Shown: positions 1 to 8,920, numbered from the stretch's first letter. The stretch is DNA of 16,172 nucleotides from Ophiocordyceps camponoti-saundersi (nom. inval.) (GCA_003339415.1 PDHQ01000556.1:1-16172); one strand, 5' to 3'. The notes: generated by a model from the sequence alone, not told the origin. Numbers and translations are program-made.

Positions 1-388
1 GTTATAATTAAAGCTATCGAAGAGAGGAAGGAGAAGGGAGAGAAGCCCCCTTCCTAAGCTAGCTATATACCCCGCGCGATAACTAAGCGCTATCGGGAAG
101 ACCTAAATATATCCGCTATAATCCCCCCTATCTAGCTACGATTAGTTATAAACTAATCCCTTATATAGCCCCCTCCTTAGGCTAGCTAAGGAAATAAAAG
201 CGTAAGATAGAAAAATTATATACTACTACGCTAGCGAGATACTTTATATAGTCCCTAGCCGATAGCTTAATAGCTTTTATAAAAATAAGGATAAGAGGGC
301 GGAAAGGCTCCTTTATAGCCTAGGGATTTAAACCCTAATCTTTATAAGGAAGATTCTAATAAGCTTAGAATTATAATATTACTTAATC
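1..388 (+). repeat. Partial copy of the 1.57-kb repeat unit (head), plus strand
   Basis: This is the first ~388 bp of a unit found again at 1821, 4337, 4516 and 6083. All copies begin GTTATAATTAAAGC, followed by a purine-rich stretch, GAAGCCCCC and the block around CGATAACTAAGCGCTAT. Differences between copies that I compared are almost all C/T or G/A. The copy contains a perfect palindrome, GATTAGTT-ATA-AACTAATC, at 140-158. It stops near 388, where the sequence switches directly into an inverted copy of the same family. The family is not recognised and no open frame survives here. Confidence 0.85.
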
Positions 389-1315
389 TTATTTTAGTAT
401 TACTAAGCGCTAGCGTTATTATTAATATAACTAGATTAATTATTTTAAGCGTAACTATTTAAAGCTTTATAAGTAAATAAAAATATTAAGGTTAGGGCTT
501 TTTATAAGCGGAGCGGGGAAGTTAGAGGTAAATTTAAAATATTTTAATTAAGGGGATAATAAGTAAGGAGGGATAAGTATACGCTAAATATTATAGCCCG
601 AGTAATTTCCAGCCTTATTACGTTACCTTATATAGGGATAGTCTACGCGCGGCTTAGGCGCGTAGATTTATTAGCAGGTATATATTATAGTAATATTACG
701 CCCTAGCTTATAAACTAGCGCTAGTAATATATAGCGATAAGTATATAGCTAGCTTTATTATTTACTATAATTAAGGTATTTTCTAAGTTTCCTATAATTA
801 GTATAATATTACCTAATCTTATATACTAGCTATATAAGTAAGTTTTTACTATTAGTATATAAGTTTATTAATTCTTACTTTAAGTAATGCTACGATTCTA
901 AGCTTATTAAAATCTTCCTTATAAGAATCGGGGTTTAAATCCCTAGGCTATAAAGGAGCTTTTCCGCCCTCTTATCCTTATCTCCGCGGAGGCTATTAAG
1001 CTATTAGCTAGGGACTATATAAAATATCTCGCTAGCGTAGTAATATATAATTCTTCCGTCTTACGCTTTTACTTCCTTAGCTAGCCTAAGGAGGGGGCTA
1101 TATAAGGGATTAGTTTATAACTAATTATAGTTAGATAAGGGGGATTATAGCGGATATATTTAGGTTTTCCCGATAGCGCTTAGTTATCGCGTAGGGTATA
1201 TAGCTAGCTTAGGAAAGGGGCTTCTCTCCCTTCTCCTTCCTCTTTTCGATAACTTTAATTATAACTCTACTTTAGCTTACTTTTATAATCGCCTTAGTAA
1301 GACCTTTATAATTAT
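389..1315 (-). repeat. Inverted copy of the 1.57-kb repeat unit
   Basis: Read on the minus strand from 1266 down to about 389, this matches the first ~880 bp of the units at 1821 and 4516, including the GCGGAGCGGGG block at 511-521 that corresponds to the solo-LTR target site in unit 2. Bases 1267-1315, read in the same direction, look like the tail of a preceding unit (TAAGCTAAAGTAGAG just before the GTTATAATT head). The copy is broken at about 389, so it lacks the 3' half of the unit. With bases 1-388 it forms a large imperfect inverted repeat. Confidence 0.85.
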
Positions 1316-1775
1316 ATTAATAATAGTAAAAGGGGTTAAAAAGGAAAAGTTTTATTATTTATAAATATAAAGAATTGCTTAGCTATTAAAACTTATAAGT
1401 TTATATAATAAAATACCTAAAAGTAATAAGTAAAGTTTAAAATTAATTAGCTTTTAGTTAGTTAGGACTAATTAAAAAAAGTTTAGATTAAATTATATAC
1501 TTTTTAATTAGTTTTTAGTTAGTTATTATAAGGACTTTAGTTAGTCCTTAAATATAAGGACTAACTAACTAAAAATTAAAAATTAAAAGGATTAAAGTTT
1601 TAATTAGCTTATATAAGCTATTTTATTTTAAAAAAAACACTACTAAATAGCGTAACTAATATAATATATAAAAGTTAAGTTTTTCTTTTATTAATTTATT
1701 ATTAAATAAGGAATAAAATCTTTAATTTAATATATTAAAAAGAGAAATAAAAACTAATAATAATAATAATAATTA
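1316..1775. other. AT-rich spacer between opposite-facing repeat units
   Basis: About 460 bp lie between the tail of the inverted unit and the tail that precedes the next plus-strand unit. I see no recognisable coding remnant. The stretch holds a small foldback (next entry), a run of TAA triplets at about 1756-1772, and one of the few surviving ACA sites in the window (about 1637). It may be a separate decayed insertion, since neither side continues into the other repeat. Confidence 0.5.
1450..1590. repeat. Small foldback: inverted TTAGTTAGTTAGTCC-type arms
   Basis: The left part reads TTTTAGTTAGTTAGGACTA near 1455 and TTTTTAGTTAGTTA near 1510. The right part carries the complement, GGACTAACTAACTAAAAATT, near 1558-1577. 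A second short pair, GGACT...AGTCC, sits at about 1541-1555. The arms could form a stem of about 20 bp. This could be a RIP-mutated MITE-like element or chance structure in very AT-rich DNA. No target-site duplication was identified. Confidence 0.35.
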
Positions 1776-2565
1776 TAATAGTCTTACTAAGAGTACGATA
1801 CTAAAATAAGATAAAAAGGAGTTATAATTAAAGCTATCGAAAAGAGGAAAGAGAGGGGAGAGAAGCCCCCCTCCTAAGCTAGCTATATACCCCGCGCGAT
1901 AACTAAGCGCTATCGGGAAGACCTAAATATATCCGCTATAATCCCCCCTATCTAGCTATAATTAGTTATAAACTAATCTCTTATATAGCCCCCTCCTTAA
2001 GCTAGCTAAGAAAGTAAAAATATAAGATAGAAAAATTATATATTATTACGCTAGCGAGATATTTTATATAATTCTTAGCTAATAACTTAATAGCCTCCGT
2101 AAAAATAAGGATAAGAGGGCGGAAAAGCTCTCTTATAGCTTAAGGAATTAAATTTTAATTTTTATAAGGAAGATTTTAATAAGCTTAAAATTATAGCACT
2201 ACTTAAGGTAAGAAAAAATAAACTTATATATTAATAGTAAAAACTTACTTATATAGCTAGTATATAAGATTAGATAATATTATACTAGTTATAAGAAGCT
2301 TAGAGAATACCCTAATCGCGGTAAATAGTAAAATTAGCTATATATTTATCGCTATATATTATTAGCGCTAATTTATAAGCTAAAGTATAATATAATTATA
2401 ATATATATTTACTAATAAATTTACGCGCTTAAGCCGCGCGCGGATTATCCTTATATAAGGTAATATAATAAAGCTAGAAATTACCTAAATTATAATATTT
2501 AGTATATACTTATCCCTCCTTACTTATTATCTTTTTAATTAAAATACTTTAAATTTACTTTTAAT

Positions 2566-2570
2566 TACCC
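2566..2570. repeat. Target-site duplication TACCC, left copy
   Basis: TACCC directly precedes the TGTTACGG start of the insertion and is repeated after its ATTACA end. The empty site in unit 3 (5262-5266) reads TACCT, which is the same site with one C/T change. Confidence 0.85.
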
Positions 2571-2817
2571 TGTTACGGATCGTACCCGTAATTACCTAAT
2601 CTTACCCGTAGCCCTTAATCTAAGCTTCTAAAGGTAAAGAGAAAAGGGGTAATAAGAAGGTAAGGGGCTTTACTTACTTTAACCGGGCAGTAGGTAGCCG
2701 GAATAGGAAATTCATAAAGCATAAATAAGTAAGAACTTCCTAAATAGGAATATCTTATAAGGTAGGGGAAGGTTATAGAGAGTAGGCTTTTAAGGTGCAA
2801 ATTGTTTAGATTAAAAG

Positions 2818-2888
2818 CTTAGAGAAGAAGGAAAGGAAAGACCCTTCGAGGGAAGGAAGCCTTCCTTTTATAGTTTTCCTTCTCTAAG
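2818..2888. repeat. Nested inverted repeats within the solo LTR
   Basis: Outer arms CTTAGAGAA (from 2818) and TTCTCTAAG (to 2888) enclose purine-rich then pyrimidine-rich sequence. An inner near-perfect palindrome, AAGGAAG-C-CTTCCTT, lies at 2853-2867. The whole could fold as one long hairpin in an LTR transcript. Its function is not known. Confidence 0.55.
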
Positions 2889-2960
2889 AAACTATCTAAT
2901 TATATAAGCTAGCTAGAAAGCTATAGAATACCGTAGAAGCTTTGTATTATAAATACACTA

Positions 2961-3215
2961 ACGAATAGAATAGCTTTGTCTTATTCTATTTGCTTCTATC
3001 GTATTCTTTTGCTTTAAAATCAACCTTTGATTTCAAATCCACTATATTCCTTAGCGAATAGAATAGCTTTGTCTTATTCTATTTGCTTCTATTATATTCT
3101 TTTACTTTGAAATTAAATTCCTGCTTTGAAATCAACCTTTGATTTCAAATCTACTATTTCTCTTAGCGAATAGAATAGCTTTATTCTATTCTATTACCTT
3201 CTATCAGTTTCTAAG
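2961..3215. repeat. Two and a half tandem subrepeats, each with two hairpins, inside the solo LTR
   Basis: Three copies begin CGAATAGAATAGCTTT: 2961-3052, 3053-3164 and a truncated 3165-3215. The second is longer because a CTTTGAAAT..CCTG segment is duplicated inside it. Full copies carry two stem-loops: AATAGAATA with TATTCTATT, and GAAATCA (AAAATCA in the first copy) with TGATTTC. This is the part of the window richest in unmutated CpA/TpG, including TCA, CCA and ACA contexts that are otherwise nearly erased. Confidence 0.75.
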
Positions 3216-3512
3216 TTAATAATGAATTATGATAGGTAATTCTTTATTTATAATAACTAATATTTCTTTCCGTTCTTAACCGTCTCTAACCGTTCTTCTT
3301 ATCCTAGGAATTTTATTCGTTATTCTTATTTTTATTATCTTATCTTATTATCCGGTATTTAACCTTCCGAGGTTTAGCCGTAACTTAAATACTAGATGCT
3401 AGTATTTTTACTTTATTATATAAATTATATTATTAAGCCGTTTATATAATAAATACTGCTTATATAATAAGAATAGTACTTTTAACTAGTATTTATATCC
3501 TAGATTATTACA

Positions 3513-3517
3513 TACCC
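3513..3517. repeat. Target-site duplication TACCC, right copy
   Basis: Identical to 2566-2570. The unit sequence resumes here with CCGCTTCGC, matching unit 3 from 5262 onward. Confidence 0.85.
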
Positions 3518-3709
3518 CGCTTCGCTTATAAAAAGCCCTAACCCTAATATCCTTATTTACTTATAAAGTTTTAGATAGTTACGCTTAAAATAACTAATCT
3601 AATTATACTAATAGTAATACTAGCGCTTAGTAATACTAAAATAAGATTATATAAATAAGATATTTATTAAGTTAATAGAAAAAAGGGGTAGTAAATTAAC
3701 TTATATTTT

Positions 3710-4230
3710 AAGGATATTCCCGGTATTAAATACCTTATTAAAGCCTTAGAGAAAACTAGTAAAATTTATATATACTATAAGCTAATACTTATAATTAAGG
3801 CGCTCCTTAAGCTTTTTATATAGCTTAGAAGAGAGTAAAATAATATATATATAATTAAATTAATAAGATAAACTAGCTTTAAAAAAAGTATATTCTTATC
3901 TTATAATATATTCTTTAAGAGACTTAGATAGCCCCTAATATATCCTAACTAAGTTTAAACTTATATAGCGTTTCTTATATCTTTTTTTTAAAAGCTTAAA
4001 AATATATATTAAGAAGGTATTAGGCTAATTTAAGAAGTTAATAACTAAAGAGATATATAATAAGAATATCTATTAAAAAGTGCTAAGATAGGAAAAGATA
4101 TAATAAAATTAAGCCTTAAGCTCCTTAATTATTACTCTATTAATAGTAAATTTCGTATATATAGTAGCTAACTATAAGTTTAAGCTAAAGTAAGTAAGTA
4201 AAAGCTTAAGTGCGGGTAAAATTTAATAGC
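3710..4230 (+). pseudogene. Coding-like decayed frame in the 3' part of repeat unit 2, unidentified
   Basis: From 3710 one frame reads as plausible protein (for example KDIPGIKYLIKALEKTSK near its start), interrupted by many TAA/TAG codons that could each come from CAA, CAG or TGG by RIP. The equivalent frame in unit 3 (from 5459) keeps the same phase and similar residues, and where the two differ the changes look mostly like transitions. I do not recognise the protein. It may be a transposon-encoded or multicopy gene product. The evidence is shared phase and residue character only, so a non-coding repeat remains possible. Confidence 0.35.
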
Positions 4231-4336
4231 GTTATTTTATAATAATCTTATTTTTATATTTAGTTTATAGTAAAAGGAGCTTTAATTAATATAATAGTCT
4301 TACTAAGAGTACGATACTAAAATAAGCTAAAAAGGA

Positions 4337-4515
4337 GTTATAATTAAAGCTATCGAAAAGAGGAAGGAGAGGGGAGAGAAGCCCCCCTCCTAAGCTAGCT
4401 ATATACCTCGCATAATAACTAAGCGCTATTAGGAAAACTTAAATATATCCGCTATAATCCCCCTTATCTAATATAATAATATTACTAAAGCGATTATAAA
4501 AGTAAGCTAAAGTAG
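4337..4515 (+). repeat. 179-bp internal-deletion derivative of the repeat unit
   Basis: It starts with the standard head GTTATAATTAAAGC and follows it for about 130 bp (to CCCCCTTATCTA). It then jumps straight into the unit tail (ATATAATAATATTACTAAAG and TAAGCTAAAGTAGAG) that precedes the next head at 4516. About 1.39 kb of the middle is missing. The joint sits at a short shared CTA/TA sequence. Confidence 0.8.
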
Positions 4516-6082
4516 AGTTATAATTAAAGCTATCGAAGAGAGGAAAAAGAGGGGAGAGAAGCCCCCCTCCTAAGCTAGCTATATACCCCGCGCGATAACT
4601 AAGCGCTATTAAGAAGACCTAAATATATCTGCTATAATCCCCCCTATTTAGCTATAATTAGTTATAAACTAATCCCTTATATAGCCCCCTTTTTAAGCTA
4701 GCTAAGGAGGTAAGAGCGTAAGATAGAAAAGTTATATATTATTACGCTAGCGAGATACTTTATATAATCCCTAGCTAATAGCTTAATAGCCTTTATAAAG
4801 ATAAGGATAAGAGGGCGGAAAAGCTCCCTTATAGCTTAAAAAATTAAACCCTAATCCTTATAAGGAAAATTCTAATAAGCTTAAAATCGTAATACCGCTT
4901 AAAGTAAGAATTAATAAACTTATATACTAATAGTAAAAACTTACTTATATAGCTAGTATATAGGACTAAATAGTACCGTGCTAGTTATAGGAAGCTTAGA
5001 GAATACTCTAATTATAGTAAATAGTAAAGCTAGCTATATATTTATTATTATATACCGTTAGCGCTAATTTATAAGCTAAAATATAATATATTTATAATAT
5101 ATACTTACTAATAAATTTACGCGCCTAAGCTGCGCGCGGACTATCCTTATATAAGGTAATATAATAAGGTTAGAAATTACCTAAGCTATAATATTTAGCG
5201 TATACTTATCCCTCCTTACTTATTATCCCTTTAATTAAAATACTTTAAATTTACCTCTAACTACCTCGCTTCGCTTATAAAAAGCCCTAACTTTAATATC
5301 CCTATTTACTTATAAAACTTTAGATAATTACGCTTAAAATAACTAATCTAGTTATACTAATAATAATATTAGCGCTTAATAATATTAAAATAAGATTATA
5401 TAAATAAGATATTTATTAAGTTAGCTAAAAAGGGGGGTAGTAAATTAATTAGTATATTAGGAATATTCTTAAAACTAAATACTTTATTAAAGCTTTAGAA
5501 AAAGCTAGTAAAGGCTACGTATATTATAAGCTAGTTCTTATAATCTAAGCGCTTTTATAACTCCTTATATAGCTTAGATAAGAGTAAAATAATCTTAGCG
5601 TAATTAGACTAATATAATAGTTTAGCTTTAAAAAAGGTATATTTTTACCTTATAACGTATTCTCCTAGGGGCTTTAATAGCCCCTAATATATCCTAACTA
5701 AGGAAAAACTTACTTAGCGCTCCTTATAACTCTCCCTAAGAAGCTTAGAAATATACGCTAAAAAAGCTTTAAGCTAGTAAGAAAAATCTATAGCTATAGT
5801 AACGTATAAAAGGAATATTTACTAGAAAGTACCGAGATAAGAAAAAATATAGTAAAACTAGGACTTAAGCTTCCTAATTATAGCTTTATTAATTATAAAT
5901 TTAGTATATATAGCGGCTAACTAAGAGTCTAGGCCGGAATAAGCTAAAAGCAGCTTTAATATAGGTAGAATTTAATAGCGTTCTATACTAAGATCTTACT
6001 TTTATATTTAGTTAGCGATAAGAGGAGCTTTAATTAATATAATAGTATTACTAAAGTAATTATAAAAGTAAGCTAAAGTAGA
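4516..6082 (+). repeat. Full 1567-bp repeat unit (unit 3)
   Basis: This is the cleanest complete copy, running from GTTATAATTAAAGC at 4516 to the TAAGCTAAAGTAGAG tail before the next GTTATAATT head at 6083. Its first ~750 bp match 1821-2570 and, inverted, 1266-about 511. Its remainder matches 3513-4336. It preserves the uninterrupted solo-LTR target (TACCTCGCTTCGC from 5262). Copies differ mainly by C/T and G/A. The unit is not rDNA and shows no recognised transposase motif. Confidence 0.85.
5459..5960 (+). pseudogene. Coding-like decayed frame in the 3' part of repeat unit 3, unidentified
   Basis: The counterpart of the frame at 3710. It begins RNILKTKYFIKALEKASKGY and continues with hydrophobic/basic text broken by TAA and TAG. 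Several differences from unit 2 are conservative or explained by C/T or G/A changes. No domain is recognised, and the gene cannot be functional as it stands. Confidence 0.35.
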
Positions 6083-6282
6083 GTTATAATTAAAGCTATC
6101 GAAAAGAGGAAGGAGAGGGGAGAGAAGCCCCCCTTTTACGCTAGCTATATACCCCGCGCGATAACTAAGCGCTATTAGGAAAACTTAAATATATCCGCTA
6201 TAATCCCCCTTATCTAGCTACGATTAGTTATAAACTAATCTTTTATATTTAGCTATAATTAGTTATAAACTAATCTCTTATA
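6083..6282 (+). repeat. Truncated head of a further repeat unit
   Basis: About 155 bp of normal unit head is followed by a local duplication of about 35 bp containing the palindrome GATTAGTTATAAACTAATC (near 6221-6239) and its RIP variant AATTAGTTATAAACTAATC (near 6254-6272). The unit then breaks off at about 6282 into unrelated AT-rich DNA leading to the hAT remnant. Confidence 0.75.
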
Positions 6283-6503
6283 ATAATAATTTAAAAAGTA
6301 ATAGTAAAAGAAATAGTAAGAATATAATATAATATTAAAAAGGCCTTAATATAAGTTAAATAAGCTTAATTATTAAAAATCTTAAAACTTATAAAATTAT
6401 TAATATATAAAAAGTAAATATTAATAAAAAAAATATATTATTAGCTAGAAAAATTCATTTAATAATAAATAAAAAATTAGCTAAAAAAGAAAACTTATAA
6501 GCT
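6283..6503. other. AT-rich flank between the repeat array and the hAT gene
   Basis: This is probably the 3' untranslated and terminal part of the hAT element, given its position downstream of the transposase frame. I could not identify a terminal inverted repeat or 8-bp target duplication. A surviving TCA site lies at about 6457. Confidence 0.35.
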
Positions 6504-7604
6504 TTAATCTTTTTCTTTTAAAGCTTTATTTTCCTTTTCTTTAATTTTCTAGAAATTAATAAGTGTTAAATTCTAGTTTTTTAATAAAATTAACTACTTT
6601 ATAGTTTTAAGTTTTAAATTATTCTTAGATAATATAATAATATTACTAGAAATAGAAAAAATAGCCTCGATTAAGGCTAATATAGCTAAAATAGCTAAAA
6701 ATTTTCTAGCTAAAATTATTAAAGTAAGGAAGCGGAAAGCGTTAATTTTCTAGTATAAGAGCGGGTTATTTTAAGAAATAATTAGTAAATAAGGAGAAAA
6801 AATTATAAAAAAAATATATAACTATATTTTAAAAGGTAAATAAGCTTCTAAAAGGTATTATTTTAATTCTTCGTTAGTTTTTATTTTTTTAGATTATAAA
6901 CTAAAGTCGAACTTTTCTAAAGTAAACGTTTTAAAACTTCCTAAGTTTATTTTTTTATTTTCCGTAATTTTATAGCGAAAAATAATTAGTAAAAATTATA
7001 AAAAAGATATAATCTTACTTATAGATTAAATTCCTCTTAAAAAAGAAATAAGATATCTTTTTTTATAGCTAAATAATAATAAAGGAAGCCTTCTTTTTTA
7101 AAATAAATATCTTTATACTATAAGTTTAATATAATAGCGAATAAATAAGGTTAGAAAGCTAGTAAGTTATTTTTTTAAGTTATTTTAAAAAGTACTTTTC
7201 TAGCTTTTTTAAGCCTTTTATTATATAAGTCTTAAAGGTAATAAAATAAGAAGACTAAAAAGTAATTAGTAAGTATTTTAAAAAATAAAAAAAATAAAAA
7301 TACTTAGCTTTTTTAAAGTTAGAAAATTCTTCGTATAATTTAGTAAGCTAATTAAAAATCTAATAAATAAAAAGTTATCCTTTTAAACTTATTATATAAA
7401 AGTAGCTTTATAAATAAATAGAAGGAGTTAAAAAAATATTAAAAATAGCTTTAAAATCTTTTAAAGCTTCCTATTCCTTATTAGTAGGAAATACTTTTTT
7501 ATACTCTTTATATTCCGTTAATTTAGAAACCTATTCTAAAGCAGAACGGAATTCTAATACTCTTTTAAATATAAAAAACGTAGAATTCTACCTTATAGCG
7601 TTAT

Positions 7605-7656
7605 CTATTTAATTTATTAGTAGTTAAATAAATAATTAATAAATAAAAAAACTTAC
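7605..7656 (-). other. Probable intron in the hAT remnant (52 nt)
   Basis: Minus strand: opens GTAAGT, carries CTACTAAT as a branch-like site about 16 nt before the end, and closes TAG. Removing it places coding text next to the DNAIR*NST block. Confidence 0.6.
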
Positions 7657-7794
7657 CGATAATAACTTTTATTTTTTAAGATTATTTTATATTTCCCTTA
7701 GATTTTTACTACTATAAACCCTCTTAAAAAAGCTATTTAAGCTCTATATTATACTTAATAATAAGTAAAATACGTTAAAGTTAGTTAAAAAGCG

Positions 7795-7845
7795 CTATAA
7801 AAATAAATAATTAGTAGAAAATTATAATAAGAATAAATAACTTAC
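7795..7845 (-). other. Probable intron in the hAT remnant (51 nt)
   Basis: Minus strand: GTAAGT at the 5' end, CTACTAAT branch-like site, TAG at the 3' end. It has the same architecture as the intron at 7605-7656. Confidence 0.6.
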
Positions 7846-8229
7846 TATTATACTCTTATAAAATAGTATTTTTATCTAAAAGTTACTTTTCTAAGTTAGA
7901 ATTATTTAAAAAAGCTTTAAAGATATCCTAAGCTATTAAATTAATAATATATACTAGGCAGCGAATTTAGCTAGTAAATTCTTTAGAAAAAAAGTTTTTA
8001 TAAGCTAAGAAATAAGCTTTTAAAAAGGTTTTATTATTAGTAGTATTATCGTAAGTAATATTAGTATAATATTATTAGTAAATAAATAAATTAGTAAATA
8101 AAAAAATAGAAAAATTATTAATATACTTATTAATAAATTTTAAAGTAATAGTAAGGTAAGCTTTAAAATAAGAAAGAATTTTAATATAAATATAATTTCT
8201 AATATATTATTCTAAAAGCTTTTTAAAAG

Positions 8230-8277
8230 CTAAAAATTATTAGTTTTTATAAATAAATAAAGAAATAAATAACTTAC
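8230..8277 (-). other. Probable intron in the hAT remnant (48 nt)
   Basis: Minus strand: GTAAGT, then AAACTAAT about 12 nt before a closing TAG. It lies just upstream of the exon that carries the DNTTNN/IRCL core. Confidence 0.55.
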
Positions 8278-8498
8278 TTATAAGCTTATAATATAGCTTA
8301 AAGTTTAAGAATATATAAGTTATAATTAAGCTTAAATAAGTATCTTAAGCAGCTAAAGTTTAGATATTAAAAATAAGGCTATAAAAGCTATTTTTAAAAA
8401 AGTAACTTATAAAGTTATTATTTAACTTTAAAAAGGCTTTGTTAAAGTAGTTTTTTAAATAATCCTTTAACTTAGCATAATAAATAAGCTAGTAGTCC

Positions 8499-8544
8499 CT
8501 AGAAAAAGTTAATTAAAAATTTAAATAAAAGGAAATTAACTTAC
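8499..8544 (-). other. Probable intron in the hAT remnant (46 nt)
   Basis: Minus strand: GTAAGT start, TTAAC branch-like site and TTTTTCTAG end. Assigned by its signals and size only. Confidence 0.5.
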
Positions 8545-8718
8545 TAATTATAATAAGTAAAAAGCTTATTAAAAAGCTTAAAGTAAATTATAAAAAAAGA
8601 AATATTTATAGTTTAAAGAAAATTAATAATTAAACTCTAAGCTAAATTAATATTAAAAGCTAAGTTTAACTTAGCTAGTTTTTTAAAAAATTTTTATAAA
8701 TTTTTTTAATAGATTATT

Positions 8719-8764
8719 CTAATATAAAATTAGTAAATTAATAATAAAAAAGCTAAAAACTTAC
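8719..8764 (-). other. Probable intron in the hAT remnant (46 nt)
   Basis: Minus strand: GTAAGT start, TTACTAAT branch-like site, TATTAG end. This is the most 5' intron seen, near the start of the gene. Confidence 0.5.
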
Positions 8765-8920
8765 TTCTTTTTAAGTTTTTTTTAAAATTTTTATTATAAG
8801 TAATTATTTTATATTTATTCTTATAATACTAAGATAAATTTAAAGCTTAAAACTTATAAACTAGAAAAATAAACTTTTTCAAATAGCTATTTATATAAAA
8901 AATTTAATTAATAACGCTTT

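Larger units (their letters stand above)
2571..3512. mobile_element. Solo LTR, 942 bp, TG...CA ends
   Basis: The insertion starts TGTTACGG and ends TTATTACA. It thus has the canonical 5'-TG...CA-3' LTR ends, which also form a short inverted terminal repeat (TGTTA/TTACA-like). It is bounded by a perfect 5-bp duplication, and its precise borders are shown by comparison with the uninterrupted unit 3. No internal retroelement sequence, second LTR or coding region is present, hence solo LTR. By eye it holds about 12 CpA and 18 TpG, against about 33 of both in the other 15.2 kb, so it is markedly less RIP-mutated. Most of these sites lie in the central subrepeats. TGTTAC ends are common in fungal Ty3/gypsy-type LTRs, but the superfamily cannot be settled without an internal region. 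A 61-codon minus-strand frame inside it has no coding features. Confidence 0.8.
1776..4336 (+). repeat. Full 1.57-kb repeat unit (unit 2) with an inserted solo LTR
   Basis: A tail fragment (1776-1820, with TCTTACTAAGAGTACGATACT) is followed by a unit starting at 1821. Removing the insertion at 2571-3512 and one copy of its duplication leaves about 1569 bp up to the next head at 4337. This agrees closely with the 1567-bp unit at 4516-6082. Parts resumed after the insertion (CGCTTCGCTTATAAAAAGCCC at 3518-3538) align with 5267-5287 of the other unit. The same TCTTACTAAGAGTACGATACT tail recurs just before 4337, so these units are in head-to-tail tandem. Identity of the family is unknown. Confidence 0.85.
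6504..8880 (-). pseudogene. hAT-family transposase, RIP-inactivated
   Basis: Read on the minus strand, three blocks typical of hAT transposases occur in order. At about 8030-7931 there is T-DNTTNN followed by IRCL..IINLIA, the equivalent of the TxDNAsNN...iRCxaHxxNL core. At 7605-7579 there is DNAIR*NST, the RWNST motif with its Trp codon turned into TAG (7588-7590). At about 6755-6590 there is a C-terminal dimerisation-like region (RF.TL..LARKFLAI..., then SISSNII.LSKNNL). The frame ends near 6504. The span of about 2.4 kb minus introns gives roughly 700 codons, normal for the family. Stops are mostly TAA/TAG that CAA, CAG or TGG would yield under RIP. Five short introns remain recognisable. 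The N-terminal zinc-finger region and the start codon were not resolved. The gene starts only ~40-50 bp from the copia LTR, so its 5' part may be cut. Confidence 0.8.

Noticed and set aside
325..395. A complete tRNA gene around the GGGTTTAAATCCC core
   Set aside because: No matching 5' acceptor strand, D arm or anticodon arm can be placed, and the core is degraded in the units at 1821 and 4516.
2615..2800. 61-codon minus-strand open frame
   Set aside because: It lies wholly inside the solo LTR, has no recognisable domain, ribosome or splice context, and is open mainly because this stretch is less RIP-mutated.
2961..3215. CRISPR array
   Set aside because: The repeats are ~90-110 bp, nearly contiguous, of unequal length and without unique spacers, and the genome is clearly fungal.
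3533..3552. Telomere-like CCCTAACCCTAA
   Set aside because: Only about two repeats occur, inside the repeat unit; the other copies read CCCTAACTTTAA or CCCTAACCTTAA, so it is not a telomeric tract.
1..6282. rDNA repeat array
   Set aside because: The unit is only ~1.57 kb, occurs in both orientations, and shows no rRNA core sequence.
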